Positions 37,174 through 45,958 of a stretch of 64,000 nucleotides of DNA are shown piece by piece (within the stretch, counting starts at the first letter, position 1; every line of letters begins with the position of its first letter). The notes beneath the pieces were generated by a model. The model was not told the origin of the DNA. It worked only from the letters and a program-made list of their open reading frames with translations, and searched no databases. The DNA lies in the NCBI RefSeq assembly GCF_000285535.1, contig NZ_HE610985.1:1246763-1310762 (forward strand), read 5' to 3'. The DNA is from Bacillus timonensis (GTDB lineage Bacteria > Bacillota > Bacilli > Bacillales > Bacillaceae_L). A program made the position numbers and the translations under genes.

Positions 37174-37422
37174 ATGAGTCAATTAGAATCAAAAGTTGTC
37201 GAGGTTGATGTAAGGGAAGACTTAAAGAATAAAATTGAGCCCTTTCAAAAAATTATGGAAGCAGTTAAACCTTTACAGGATGGAGATACCTTTATCTTAC
37301 ACGCACCTTTTAAGCCAACACCTTTATTTCCAATTTTGAAAGCAAAAGGCTTTTCAAACGAAGTAGAACAAATTGATAATAGGCATTGGAAGGTTACTTT
37401 TACCAAAAGAGGTGTCAAATAA
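37174..37422 (+). CDS. DUF2249 protein, first of an Fnr/Fur-controlled operon
   Basis: 82 aa DUF2249 domain (DVREDLKNKIEPFQKIMEAV...LHAPFKPTPLF). Start at 37174 follows AGGGGGA; a longer frame from 37123 would run through the Fur box and has no ribosome site. It is directly coupled to a second DUF2249 gene (TAATG). No Cys residues. Function unknown; family members cluster with denitrification and hemerythrin genes. Confidence 0.85.
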   Translation: MSQLESKVVEVDVREDLKNKIEPFQKIMEAVKPLQDGDTFILHAPFKPTPLFPILKAKGFSNEVEQIDNRHWKVTFTKRGVK

Positions 37423-37628
37423 TGCAATTAGATAATCGAGGTCTTGAGCCTCCTACACCGATGATGAGGACATTAAAAGCTCTCGAAAAATTATCAAAAG
37501 GTGAAACTTTGACCATTATAAATGATCGACGACCAATGTTTTTATATGAACAGCTTGATGAACTTGGTTACAAACATATAACAGCACCACATCCTGATGG
37601 CGGCTTTCAAATTGAGATTACGAAGTAA
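37422..37628 (+). CDS. Second DUF2249 protein of the operon
   Basis: 68 aa, MQLDNRGLEPPTPMMRTL...LTIINDRRPMFLYEQL...GGFQIEI. Its ATG shares a base with the stop of the previous gene, so the two are translationally coupled and may form a complex. It resembles the C-terminal half of two-domain DUF2249 proteins. Function unknown. Confidence 0.85.
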   Translation: MQLDNRGLEPPTPMMRTLKALEKLSKGETLTIINDRRPMFLYEQLDELGYKHITAPHPDGGFQIEITK

Positions 37629-37642
37629 GGAGCTGCTTGAAA

Positions 37643-38884
37643 ATGTTGCCTCAATTATCAAGTGAAACAAATATCAGACTACCGCTCTCATTTATTATCT
37701 TTAGTGTTGTTGCCGTAATAATATCTCAAGTTATCCTGCTGTTCAATGGACATATGGTGATTAATGGAATTTTTCGGACCTCTCCTCTTTTATCGTCTGC
37801 CCACTTCTTAATCCTTGGTTGGGCATTAATGGTTGCGATGGGGGCAATGTACCAGCTTGTGCCAGTTGCCTTTTTAACCCCTATTTGGAGTGAAAAGTTT
37901 GGTTTTGTTCAATTTTGGATAACAGCTATTGGTATTGGAGGATTTGGAATCACCCTTTCCTTCTCTCCCACCATTTCAATTTTTACGGGTTCACTTGCTG
38001 TTGTTGGCATACTGCTGTTTCTTGTACAAATGGTAATGACGATGAGAAAGCAGGCAAAGAAAAATATTTTAACCGTACTCGTTGGCAGTGCGCTCATTTG
38101 CATGTTACTCACAATAACATTAGGAATTTTATTGATAGTCAATCTTGGAGTTGGTGTAGCAAATTTAAATCATCTTGCCATATTAAAAAGCCATATTTTA
38201 CTTGGTTTGGCTGGATGGTTTACATTTTTAATTTTTGGCTTTTCCTATAAAATGGTCCCTATGTTTTCTTTAGCACACGGCTTTTCGATGAAGCTGGCAA
38301 GATGGGTCTATATTGTATATGGAATTGGTCTACTTGTTACAATTTATAGTTTTATTGTCGAGAATAACATATTTTTACTAGCAGGTATGAGCTTGCTGTT
38401 TGCAGGCTTCGCCCTATTTTCTTACCATATTTTTACTATCATTAAGGTAAGATTAAAGAAAAAGCTTGATAAGCCCTTTATTTTTTCATTAATCGCGATT
38501 GCTTTTGGCTTAGTGATTCACTTTCTCGGAATGGTTGTAGCATTTTTTCCAGCGTACTACGGAATTTATGGGATCCTCATTTATCTTTATATCTTTTTGT
38601 GGATTGTAAGCAGCATTCTAGGCTATTTATATAAAATTATCCCTTTTCTTTGGTGGACACACAAGTATAGTAAGCTGATTGGTAAAAGTGATGTACCAAC
38701 ATTAAAACAAATGATTGATGAAAAAATAGCAATTCCTATTTTTTCAGGTTTTACAATTGGATGTCTTATTATTGTCTTAGCCATCGCTACTAGCCAATTG
38801 CTACTCTTTACTATAGGTCAAAGCTTTGTTGTTGCTTCAACTTTATTTTTCAGCTATGGCATTTTAAAGGTACTTTTTAAATAA
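37643..38884 (+). CDS. Polytopic membrane protein related to haem-copper oxidase subunit I / NnrS
   Basis: 413 aa, about 12 membrane helices. His residues sit in helices in the way of haem ligands (LSSAHFLILGW, LAILKSHILLGLAGW, FSLAHGFSMK, LVIHFLGM), as in cbb3/NOR-like subunit I proteins and NnrS, but the double-His copper motif is missing. Start ATG at 37643 is 10 bp from AAGGAG; TTG at 37637 is possible. It is the third gene of the Fnr/Fur operon. A haem-binding role in NO tolerance is a reasonable guess only. Confidence 0.7.
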   Translation: MLPQLSSETNIRLPLSFIIFSVVAVIISQVILLFNGHMVINGIFRTSPLLSSAHFLILGWALMVAMGAMYQLVPVAFLTPIWSEKFGFVQFWITAIGIGGFGITLSFSPTISIFTGSLAVVGILLFLVQMVMTMRKQAKKNILTVLVGSALICMLLTITLGILLIVNLGVGVANLNHLAILKSHILLGLAGWFTFLIFGFSYKMVPMFSLAHGFSMKLARWVYIVYGIGLLVTIYSFIVENNIFLLAGMSLLFAGFALFSYHIFTIIKVRLKKKLDKPFIFSLIAIAFGLVIHFLGMVVAFFPAYYGIYGILIYLYIFLWIVSSILGYLYKIIPFLWWTHKYSKLIGKSDVPTLKQMIDEKIAIPIFSGFTIGCLIIVLAIATSQLLLFTIGQSFVVASTLFFSYGILKVLFK

Positions 38885-38898
38885 AGGGGAGAAAATTG

Positions 38899-39198
38899 AT
38901 GGACTTAAAAGAGAAAATTCTTGATCAGTTAAAACAAGTGATTGATCCTGAATTAAATATAAATGTTGTCGATTTAGGACTTATCTATGAAATCGATATT
39001 AAAGAAAATAATAATGTGTATATCGAAATGACGCTAACAACACCTGGTTGCCCACTCCATGATAGTATTTCAAGTGGCGTAAAACATTCAGTCGCTTATC
39101 TTGAGGAGGTTAATGATGTCGAGGTCCTAATGGTGTGGCATCCTGCCTGGTCTCCAGAGCGCATGTCTGAAGCCGCACTGAAGCAACTGAGAGGTTAG
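38899..39198 (+). CDS. DUF59/MIP18-family iron-sulphur assembly protein
   Basis: 99 aa. DUF59 blocks are clear: VIDPELNINVVDLGLIYEI and MTLTTPGCPLHDSI with the reactive Cys, then WHPAWSPERMSEAA. The family helps mature or transfer iron-sulphur clusters (SufT, YitW, PaaD). It ends the Fnr/Fur operon, 14 bp after the membrane protein. A second DUF59 gene (yitW) follows, so this copy is probably a specialised duplicate for anaerobic or NO-stressed cells. Confidence 0.9.
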   Translation: MDLKEKILDQLKQVIDPELNINVVDLGLIYEIDIKENNNVYIEMTLTTPGCPLHDSISSGVKHSVAYLEEVNDVEVLMVWHPAWSPERMSEAALKQLRG

Positions 39199-39268
39199 AT
39201 TTCACATTCTTGGGAAGTTTCGTTATACTTTATATAAGTTAAGTTTTTCTCGAAAGGAGAGTTATTAA

Positions 39269-39577
39269 ATGGATGAAGCTTTGAAGGAAAATATGATGGG
39301 TGCACTTGAACAGGTAGTTGACCCTGAGATAGGAATTGATATAGTTAACCTTGGCCTTGTTTATGATGTTGATATGAATGATGCAGGTGTTGCTCAAATT
39401 ACGATGACATTAACATCAATGGGCTGCCCCCTCGCTGGCACTATAGCAATGGATGTAAAACGCGTACTAACTGAATTACCTGAAGTAAAAGATGTGGATG
39501 TAAATATCGTTTGGAATCCACCTTGGAATAAAGATATGATGAGCCGTTACGCAAAAATTGCATTAGGAATTAGATAA
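39269..39577 (+). CDS. yitW: YitW-like DUF59 iron-sulphur assembly factor
   Basis: 102 aa, same family as the preceding gene but with the housekeeping YitW layout: VVDPEIGIDIVNLGLVYDV, LTSMGCPLAGTI and VWNPPWNKDMMS. It has its own spacing, ribosome site (GAAAGGAG) and terminator, and lies beside yitV and yitU as in B. subtilis. Acts in the cytosol in iron-sulphur protein maturation. Confidence 0.9.
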   Translation: MDEALKENMMGALEQVVDPEIGIDIVNLGLVYDVDMNDAGVAQITMTLTSMGCPLAGTIAMDVKRVLTELPEVKDVDVNIVWNPPWNKDMMSRYAKIALGIR

Positions 39578-39580
39578 AAG

Positions 39581-39614
39581 AAGAACGTGTCGATAGTGAC
39601 ACGTTCTTTTTTTT
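39581..39614. terminator. yitW/yitV shared terminator
   Basis: GAACGTGTC-GATAGT-GACACGTTCTTTTTTTT lies between convergent yitW and yitV. Confidence 0.85.
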
Positions 39615-40380
39615 ATAGATGTTTTTTAAACCAATCGACAGATGCAAGGAGACCCTCTCTAGTTACTTTATGATCCGCACGTGTATCTGCAAGGAAAGAT
39701 AGATTCTTCTCGTTGCCTTTATAAAGAGGTTTAATTTCTTGGAAAAATTCATACGTGTAGTTGAAAGGTACCATTTTGTCTTTTTCACCGTGCCAGAAAA
39801 ACACTGGTCTTCCATTTAACTTTTCTGGTTGTAGACTTAAATCATATGTCCGTAATTCTGCATATTTTTCTTCTAATTCGCCTTCTGTGAAAGGAAGTTC
39901 GATATCATGTCGCTTTAGTTCCTCAATTTGCCCACGACAGAATTCTTCATAGTATGGGCTTCCCATTAAACTGACAGCTGTCTTAATCCAAGGATATTGG
40001 GTTAGTGCACCAAGTGTAACGATTCCTCCCATTGAAGTTCCTGCCACACCGATTCTAGTCTCATCAATCTGCCCCTGTTTGTTCAGCTCGTCCTTTATGA
40101 TTTGAAGTTCTTTGATTTCATTGACAACAATGTCCCAGAACATAAAATCCACTTCTAGTTCTTCAAGACCTTTATCTCTTTCACCATGATAGTCTGCTTC
40201 AGGTAATACAACGCGAAATCCTTCTTCTGCATAAAGATATGCATAGTGTAAGTTATGTTCTTTTGCACTACCAAACCCATGAATAAAAAAGATAACTGGT
40301 AATGCTTCATCCTTTATTTGATTTTGTACAATATGTAATGCTGGGATTTGGGCATATTTCGTTTTTTCAACAATAACCAT
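39613..40380 (-). CDS. yitV: YitV-like alpha/beta hydrolase (esterase/peptidase)
   Basis: 255 aa. Serine hydrolase triad visible: GTSMGG (Ser), GEKDKMVPF (Asp) and ADHKVT (His), with oxyanion FIHGFGSAKEH. Start at 40380 (MVIVEKTKYAQIPAL) follows GGAGC; the longer frame has poor support. Dienelactone-hydrolase/prolyl-oligopeptidase-like; substrate unknown. Divergent from yitU. Confidence 0.85.
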   Translation of the reverse strand: MVIVEKTKYAQIPALHIVQNQIKDEALPVIFFIHGFGSAKEHNLHYAYLYAEEGFRVVLPEADYHGERDKGLEELEVDFMFWDIVVNEIKELQIIKDELNKQGQIDETRIGVAGTSMGGIVTLGALTQYPWIKTAVSLMGSPYYEEFCRGQIEELKRHDIELPFTEGELEEKYAELRTYDLSLQPEKLNGRPVFFWHGEKDKMVPFNYTYEFFQEIKPLYKGNEKNLSFLADTRADHKVTREGLLASVDWFKKHL

Positions 40381-40530
40381 CTTTGTATGTGCTCCTTTTT
40401 TGATAACTTTGACCATCCTAGTTTATCACTAATTACCAGTTTATCTAAAAAGTTTAGCTTTTCAATTGACGATTTTTTTAATATCTGTTTTAGTTAAAGG
40501 AAGAGATAATTGGTACGTAAGGAGATTGTT

Positions 40531-41345
40531 ATGACTAAACAACACTTAATTGCACTTGACCTAGACGGTACTTTACTAAAAGATGATAAAACTATTTCAA
40601 AAAAACAAAAGACACATTAGAAGAAGCAAAAAAGGCTGGTCATATAGTGATGATTGCGACTGGAAGACCATTCCGTTCTAGCTCAATGTACTATCAAGAA
40701 CTTGGTCTTACAACGCCGATTGTAAACTTTAATGGAGCTTTTGTACATCACCCACTCGATCAAGATTGGGGCGTTTATCATGATACACTTGATTTAAAAA
40801 CAGTGAAAGAAATCGTTGAAGTTGCGGATGGATTTCGTGTAAAAAATATTTTAGCGGAAGTAATTGATGATGTGTATTTTCATTATCACGATGAATCAAT
40901 GTTAGATATATTTGGTATGGGGAAACCGAATATTGAAACGGGAGATTTACGAAAAATTTTAAAACGCGATCCAACATCTTTGTTGATTCATCCTGACGAA
41001 GTGATTGCAGATGAAATCCGAAAATACCTTTCAGAAATGCATGCGGAAGTGGTGGATCACCGCAAATGGGCAGCGCCTTGGCATGTGATTGAAATTGTAA
41101 AATCAGGATTAAATAAAGCCGTTGGGATTCAAAAAGTTGCGAACTATTATCGAATTCCTAAAGACAGAATTATTGCCTTCGGTGATGAAGACAATGATTT
41201 GGAGATGATTGAATTTGCAGGGCATGGGATTGCAATGGGCAATGGGATTGATGATCTGAAAAATATTGCAAATCATGTAACACTAACGAATGAAGAAGAT
41301 GGAATTGCCCTTTATTTAGAGGAAGTTCTAAAATTAGATAGGTAG
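40531..41345 (+). pseudogene. yitU: YitU-like HAD phosphatase (Cof type), frameshifted
   Basis: Starts MTKQHLIALDLDGTLLKDDK, the HAD nucleophile motif DLDGT, after AAGGAG. It stops early; the rest continues in another frame (ATGRPFRSS, then GDEDNDLEMIE with the acidic motif IV). One extra A in the A7 run 40599-40605 joins the two into a 271-aa Cof-type hydrolase with all four motifs. Such enzymes remove phosphate from flavin precursors or sugars. The missing base is probably a read error. Confidence 0.85.
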
Positions 41346-41379
41346 GAACCGGTTTGGAGAAAACCGGTTCTTTTTTTTT
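41346..41379 (+). terminator. yitU terminator
   Basis: GAACCGGTTT-GGAGA-AAACCGGTTC followed by nine T. Confidence 0.88.
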
Positions 41380-41481
41380 CAGAAATAATTACCTGATATA
41401 TCCCACATCGAAACTTCAAACAATATTACTGGCGCAACTAAATAGCGCTTCTTTTAAAGCTGTTAAAGGGGGAATTTACGG

Positions 41482-41631
41482 ATGGGTAGTAATAAATCAA
41501 AACGATTTGTTCATCAAGGTGCAGATGCTGTTCAACAACATGCTCAGCGCTTTCCTTACCGTTCAACTCTAGCTGAAGCAGAAGCAAAGAAAAATGCGAA
41601 TGTCGAAAATTCATCACTTGGAGGAATATAA
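41482..41631 (+). CDS. 49-aa hypothetical protein
   Basis: ATG at 41482 after AAAGGGGGAA. Hydrophilic and rich in Ala, Glu and Gln (QGADAVQQHAQRFPYRSTLAEAEAKKNA), with no membrane segment. The next gene starts one base after its stop. The composition recalls small spore proteins but no known SASP signature is seen. Function unknown. Confidence 0.65.
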   Translation: MGSNKSKRFVHQGADAVQQHAQRFPYRSTLAEAEAKKNANVENSSLGGI

Positions 41632-41632
41632 G

Positions 41633-41830
41633 ATGGGAAACCGTTTATTCCAGAAGGCTCGTGAGACTGTCGAAGTTGCTAAATTAGCAAGTACGGGTCA
41701 AAGTGATTCATCCTTACAGGATGCCATTTTGGTTGCTAAAAATGCTCTTTCTTCTGCGTATGCTAACTCTACAACAGCCGAAAAAGATCAACTCCGCGAA
41801 TTACAAAATGAATTAGACCAACTCCAATAA
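41633..41830 (+). CDS. DUF3813-like small protein
   Basis: 65 aa, mostly helical (LFQKARETVEVAKLAS...AILVAKNALSSAYANS...LRELQNELDQLQ). It resembles the DUF3813 family found beside yitU in Bacillus. GGAGGAA lies before the ATG, inside the end of the previous gene, so the two small genes are coupled. Function unknown. Confidence 0.75.
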   Translation: MGNRLFQKARETVEVAKLASTGQSDSSLQDAILVAKNALSSAYANSTTAEKDQLRELQNELDQLQ

Positions 41831-41852
41831 GCTTTGTCTAATTCAAAAAAAT

Positions 41853-41880
41853 GGGGTCAGACATTACGTCTGACCCTTCC
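41853..41880. terminator. Bidirectional terminator
   Basis: GGGGTCAGAC-ATTAC-GTCTGACCC between convergent genes, flanked by A-run and CTTCCCC; no long T-run on the plus strand. Confidence 0.6.
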
Positions 41881-41895
41881 CCATTATAGAAATCT

Positions 41896-42765
41896 TTATT
41901 GAAATTGCTGAAGTTTAGCGTAATAAAGGTTTGTGATAGAGCCGTCCTTAGCACTTCTTTCATATAAGTGAAGAATTAATGCTCCGTTTGTTGGAATTTT
42001 ATCTTTTGGAATTGTGATGTTAATTTCAAATGGAGCCCATGCTGGTGCACCCTCTGATGCCATTTGAACAGTTTCAGGAATTACATAGTCATGCCCGTCT
42101 TCCACTGCATAAAAGAAGGTTGCTTCAAAGACTCGGACTTCCCCAGTTACTTTATATTCTCCATTTTCACCAAGTACTTGGACATTTCGGAATGCCGTAT
42201 TTCCTTCAGGGATTGAAAAACTTTCTTCGACCTGCAATGCATTGTTTTCAATCTGTTGTCCATTTACTTCAGAAGCAGTTAGAAATACAATTGCTTTATA
42301 TTCTCCTGCAGCAAGCCTGGATCCGTCATTTGATGTATACTCCCACGGTTCTTCCCACACTTTTTCTTCACCTGGTTTTAGTTCTATTTCCTCAATCGAT
42401 TGAATAAACATTTTATCGATAGAATAGCGGTATACTTCCTTTCCATTTGCATCTGTCACAACAATTTCATACTTTTGACCTGATGGAATGGTCACTTTTA
42501 CAGTATCTTCACTTGTGTTTTTTAGTGAAATGGTAAAGATTGCTTCGTTTTCCCCTGTTTTTATTGACAGATTTGTTTGAAGTTTTTCTACCACGTTTTC
42601 ATCACCTCCAGGTTCTTCAATGTTTTGTTCTGGTGGTGTTTCTGTTTCTACTTTTTCACCACCCCCCGAATTAACCGGAAGAGCCTCTTCAGTTGTAGTT
42701 CCACATCCTGACATGATAAATAAACTCATTACAAATACTAAGACTACTAGAAGTAATTTTCTCAT
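41896..42765 (-). CDS. Lipoprotein with BsuPI and Gmad2 domains
   Basis: 289 aa. Lipoprotein signal ends in FIMSGC (Cys21), then a Pro/Glu-rich linker. Residues about 60-165 form a BsuPI domain (LSIKTGENEAIFTISLKNTS, then GEEKVWEEPWEY), and about 185-289 a Gmad2 immunoglobulin-like domain (VTGEVRVFEATFFYAVEDG). In B. subtilis the cytosolic proteinase inhibitor Ipi occupies this spot between yitT and yitU. Here the BsuPI fold is exported and fused to a domain common in spore-germination lipoproteins. Start at 42765 follows AAAGGGG. Confidence 0.85.
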   Translation of the reverse strand: MRKLLLVVLVFVMSLFIMSGCGTTTEEALPVNSGGGEKVETETPPEQNIEEPGGDENVVEKLQTNLSIKTGENEAIFTISLKNTSEDTVKVTIPSGQKYEIVVTDANGKEVYRYSIDKMFIQSIEEIELKPGEEKVWEEPWEYTSNDGSRLAAGEYKAIVFLTASEVNGQQIENNALQVEESFSIPEGNTAFRNVQVLGENGEYKVTGEVRVFEATFFYAVEDGHDYVIPETVQMASEGAPAWAPFEINITIPKDKIPTNGALILHLYERSAKDGSITNLYYAKLQQFQ

Positions 42766-42814
42766 GATTGTCACCCCTTTACTCTATTTGTCGAAGTCTC
42801 CTATTAAAAAGTTA

Positions 42815-43657
42815 CTACTCCTTACGAAATAATCCATAAACACCGATTGTTTGTACAATATTCGTAAATGCTTGAGGATCGACATCCTTAATAATCCGCT
42901 CTAAATCATACAATTCATAACGTGTTAAAACAATCATCAGCATGTCCTTTGTGTCGCTTGAAAATGCTCCTTTTGCTGGTATCATTGTAATTCCTCTTAC
43001 CAACTTTGAGTGGATTGCTTTTTTCAATTCGTCTGCTCTCTTCGTTACAATCATCGCAGTTACTTTTACATGACTTGTATGAACCATATCAATCACTTTC
43101 GTCAAAACATATAAAGCAACAAGTGTATATAAGGCTTTTTCCCAGCCAAATAGGAACCCTGCTGTAAGGATAATAAGTCCGTTTAATGTAAAAATATAGG
43201 TCCCGATAGGTTTATCTTTTGATCTTGATAAAACAAGCGCTATGATGTCTAGTCCTCCTGTTGAGGCTCCCCATTTTAAAGTAAGTCCAATACCAATTGC
43301 TTGAATCACAGCCCCAAATACTGCATTCAGTAAAATATCATCGGAAATATGCTCAAGAGGAATAATTGATAAGAATAAGCTTGTAAGAGTGACAGAGATA
43401 AAACTATAAAGTGTAAATGACTTTCCTACCTTTTTCCATCCTAAAATTGCAACAGGTATGTTCAATAGCAATAAAATAACACCTGTTGATACATGTAGTG
43501 GCGTGTAATCACCCAGGATTCTAAACAATAGCTGTGACACCCCAGTAAAACCTGAAGAATAAACATCTGCTGGAATGAGAAAAAGATTTAAAGCAGCCGC
43601 ATTTAACAATGCCCCAAACATCACAATTATGATTTTTTTTACTTCCTTATTTACCAT
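42815..43657 (-). CDS. yitT: YitT-family membrane protein
   Basis: 280 aa: five to six membrane helices of the YitT/DUF161 type (NLFLIPADVYSSGFTGVSQLL, KWGASTGGLDIIALVL) and a C-terminal cytosolic DUF2179 domain (about 205-275, MIPAKGAFSSDTKDMLMIVLTR). Likely a transporter; substrate unknown. Divergent from the degV gene, as yitT and yitS are adjacent in B. subtilis. Confidence 0.88.
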   Translation of the reverse strand: MVNKEVKKIIIVMFGALLNAAALNLFLIPADVYSSGFTGVSQLLFRILGDYTPLHVSTGVILLLLNIPVAILGWKKVGKSFTLYSFISVTLTSLFLSIIPLEHISDDILLNAVFGAVIQAIGIGLTLKWGASTGGLDIIALVLSRSKDKPIGTYIFTLNGLIILTAGFLFGWEKALYTLVALYVLTKVIDMVHTSHVKVTAMIVTKRADELKKAIHSKLVRGITMIPAKGAFSSDTKDMLMIVLTRYELYDLERIIKDVDPQAFTNIVQTIGVYGLFRKE

Positions 43658-43814
43658 TAAATAATCCTCCTGAAACGCATTCTATTAATCCCATAACAAA
43701 TTAGTTGTCATACAAAATTTTCCCACACTTGTTGTAATTTTATCCAATACTCGCTACACTTACGTTAGGCATGTTTGTTTCCAAACTTGATTATAAAAAA
43801 AGAAGGTGAGCCTT

Positions 43815-44678
43815 TTGACCGTTAGAATTCTTACTGATAGCGGTAGTGACCTACCACTTCAATTTTTTGAAGAAAATAATGTAACTTTATTCTCCTTAGG
43901 AGTTCATCTAGATGGGCAAGATTATGAAGATATAGCAACAATTGAGCCTGTGAAAGTATTTGAAACAATGCGAAATGGGAGTGCTCCAAAAACTTCTCAA
44001 GTTCCTCCCCACCGTTTTAAGGAGGTTTTTACTGAAATTGCAAAAGAAAAGGAATCTGCAGTATACATTGCCTTTTCATCTCAATTATCAGGAACCTATC
44101 AAACCGCAGTGATGATGAGCGAAGAGGTGAAAGAAGAATATCCTGAACTCGATTTAACAATCATTGACACAAAATGCGCTTCACTTGGCCAAGGCCTTGT
44201 CGTAAAAGCAGCTGCAGAGCTTGCTGCCAAAGGAGCTTCAAAGGATGAAGTTGTAACTCTTGCGACATTTTACAGTTCTCATATGGAACATCTATTTACA
44301 GTGGATGATCTTGAATATTTGGCACGCGGGGGAAGAATTAGTAAAGCATCTGCATTTGTAGGAGGCCTTTTAAACATCAAGCCATTATTAAATGTTGAAG
44401 ATGGAAAGCTAGTACCTCTCGAAAAAATTCGTGGGAAAAAGAAAGTGTATAAACGCATTATTGAGCTTATGGAAGAGCGTGGCAAGGACTTATCTAACCA
44501 AACAATCGGTATTAGCCACGGTGCTGTGGAAGATGAAGTACTTCAATTACAAAAATTGTTTGAAGAAAAATTTGGATGCAAATCGTTTTATACGAATGTA
44601 ATTGGTGCTGCGATTGGTTCACATGCAGGACCAGGAACGATTGCCATTTTCTTTCTAAATGAAATGCCTAACAGCTAA
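43815..44678 (+). CDS. yitS: DegV-family fatty-acid-binding protein (YitS-like)
   Basis: 287 aa two-domain DegV protein (LTVRILTDSGSDLP, SSQLSGTYQTA, DDLEYLARGGRISKASAFVGG). DegV/FakB proteins hold a fatty acid and present it to the kinase FakA. I start at TTG 43815 because AAGGTGAG lies just upstream; GTG 43806 falls inside that site. Neighbour of yitT, as in B. subtilis. Confidence 0.88.
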   Translation: MTVRILTDSGSDLPLQFFEENNVTLFSLGVHLDGQDYEDIATIEPVKVFETMRNGSAPKTSQVPPHRFKEVFTEIAKEKESAVYIAFSSQLSGTYQTAVMMSEEVKEEYPELDLTIIDTKCASLGQGLVVKAAAELAAKGASKDEVVTLATFYSSHMEHLFTVDDLEYLARGGRISKASAFVGGLLNIKPLLNVEDGKLVPLEKIRGKKKVYKRIIELMEERGKDLSNQTIGISHGAVEDEVLQLQKLFEEKFGCKSFYTNVIGAAIGSHAGPGTIAIFFLNEMPNS

Positions 44679-44743
44679 TCTTACATAGTTTGAAAAACGA
44701 CTGGATATCCTAATTTTGAATGGATTGAAGGGAGTGTTTATGA

Positions 44744-44875
44744 ATGCCAAAAACAAGTGATAATGATAAAAAAGCTCAAGACAATAATGCTTTACGTCAC
44801 GAAAAAAATATGATGAGAGAAAAAAATCGTCAGGCTGGAAAACATCAATATTCAAAGAAAACAGACCATCTATAA
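44744..44875 (+). CDS. DUF3941-like 43-aa protein
   Basis: Very hydrophilic and basic (PKTSDNDKKAQDNNALRHEKNMM ... is split by Met-Met, ending YSKKTDHL). It resembles the short DUF3941 family of Bacillus. A GAAGGGAG site lies a little far ahead. A strong terminator follows within 25 bp. Function unknown. Confidence 0.7.
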   Translation: MPKTSDNDKKAQDNNALRHEKNMMREKNRQAGKHQYSKKTDHL

Positions 44876-44897
44876 GAAAAGCGCCTGAATCATTAAA

Positions 44898-44935
44898 TCA
44901 AACGCATCGGTTTTTACAACCGATGCGTTTTTTTA
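44898..44935. terminator. Bidirectional terminator
   Basis: AACGCATCGGTT-TTTAC-AACCGATGCGTTTTTTT between the DUF3941-like gene and convergent cvfB. Confidence 0.88.
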
Positions 44936-45796
44936 CTACTCTTTTTTAAAATAAGTCCAGCCATCTTCTTGGTATACTTTTCCTTCTTTCATCAACTTAC
45001 CAAGTCCTCGTTTAAAGGCAGCTTTACTCATATCAAATCTTGCTGAAATATCATCAGGAGAGCTTTTGTCCCAAAATGGCATTGCTCCACCCCGACTTTC
45101 CATATACAGATAAATTTTATCAGCATCTTCTCCCATCGTTTCGTGGCTTCTGCCTAACAAGGATACATTAACCGATCCATCTTCCTTCACGTCAATTATT
45201 CGACCTTGTACCCTTTCTCCAACTCTTGGTTCCCTTGTTCTTTGACTTTCGTGAATAAAGCCGAGTAGACCTTCTTCTGAAATCATAAAAGAACCAACCA
45301 TTAATAATCGATATACGGTTCCTGTGATATTTTTATTAAAATCTTTTCGTGTTGCTGGCTTTGAAATTGAACGAATAACATCTTCGGTGGCTAACTTTCC
45401 AAAGAGTCTCCCGTTTTTGTCTAATCTAAGAGTGACATACAGTTTATCCCCTGGTTCTGGCCAAAGATCCCAAACTTCATGTAAGTCATCCTTGGAAACA
45501 AGTATATCTTTGCTGATACCAATATCAACAAAAGCTCCTAGTTCATGTTTGATTTCAACTACAGTTGCCCAATCATAGGAACCGATTTGAATGGTCGGTA
45601 TCTTCATGGAAGCAGCAAGTCTACCTTGATGATCTTGAAAAAGAAAAACGGTTACGTCTCCATCAGGGTCGAACTCGTCTATTATTTCATTTGAATGGAG
45701 TAAAACATCTTCTTCACCGTTTGTTAAAAAGTAGCCAAAAGGTGCATCTCTATCTACACGTAAAGTAACAACCGTTCCTGGTTCTAATGCATTCAT
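44936..45796 (-). CDS. cvfB: CvfB/YitL S1-type RNA-binding protein
   Basis: 286 aa with three S1-like OB domains (about 5-65, 70-130, 150-215) and a C-terminal winged helix (DDISARFDMSKAAFKRGLGKL). CvfB of Staphylococcus binds RNA and affects virulence gene expression; the Bacillus orthologue YitL is less studied. Position between degV and yitK agrees with B. subtilis yitL. Confidence 0.88.
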   Translation of the reverse strand: MNALEPGTVVTLRVDRDAPFGYFLTNGEEDVLLHSNEIIDEFDPDGDVTVFLFQDHQGRLAASMKIPTIQIGSYDWATVVEIKHELGAFVDIGISKDILVSKDDLHEVWDLWPEPGDKLYVTLRLDKNGRLFGKLATEDVIRSISKPATRKDFNKNITGTVYRLLMVGSFMISEEGLLGFIHESQRTREPRVGERVQGRIIDVKEDGSVNVSLLGRSHETMGEDADKIYLYMESRGGAMPFWDKSSPDDISARFDMSKAAFKRGLGKLMKEGKVYQEDGWTYFKKE

Positions 45797-45958
45797 TTAT
45801 TAAAGCCCTCTTTCATAAGTACTTAGCTGGAATTGCTATATCATTACATAGTATAGACGTTTAGGACCATCATTTACTAGTATAGTTTTGGAAAAAGTTG
45901 TCCAAATTGCTAATATTGACTATAATCGAGGCAAATATACTTTTTTTGGAGGTTGGCA

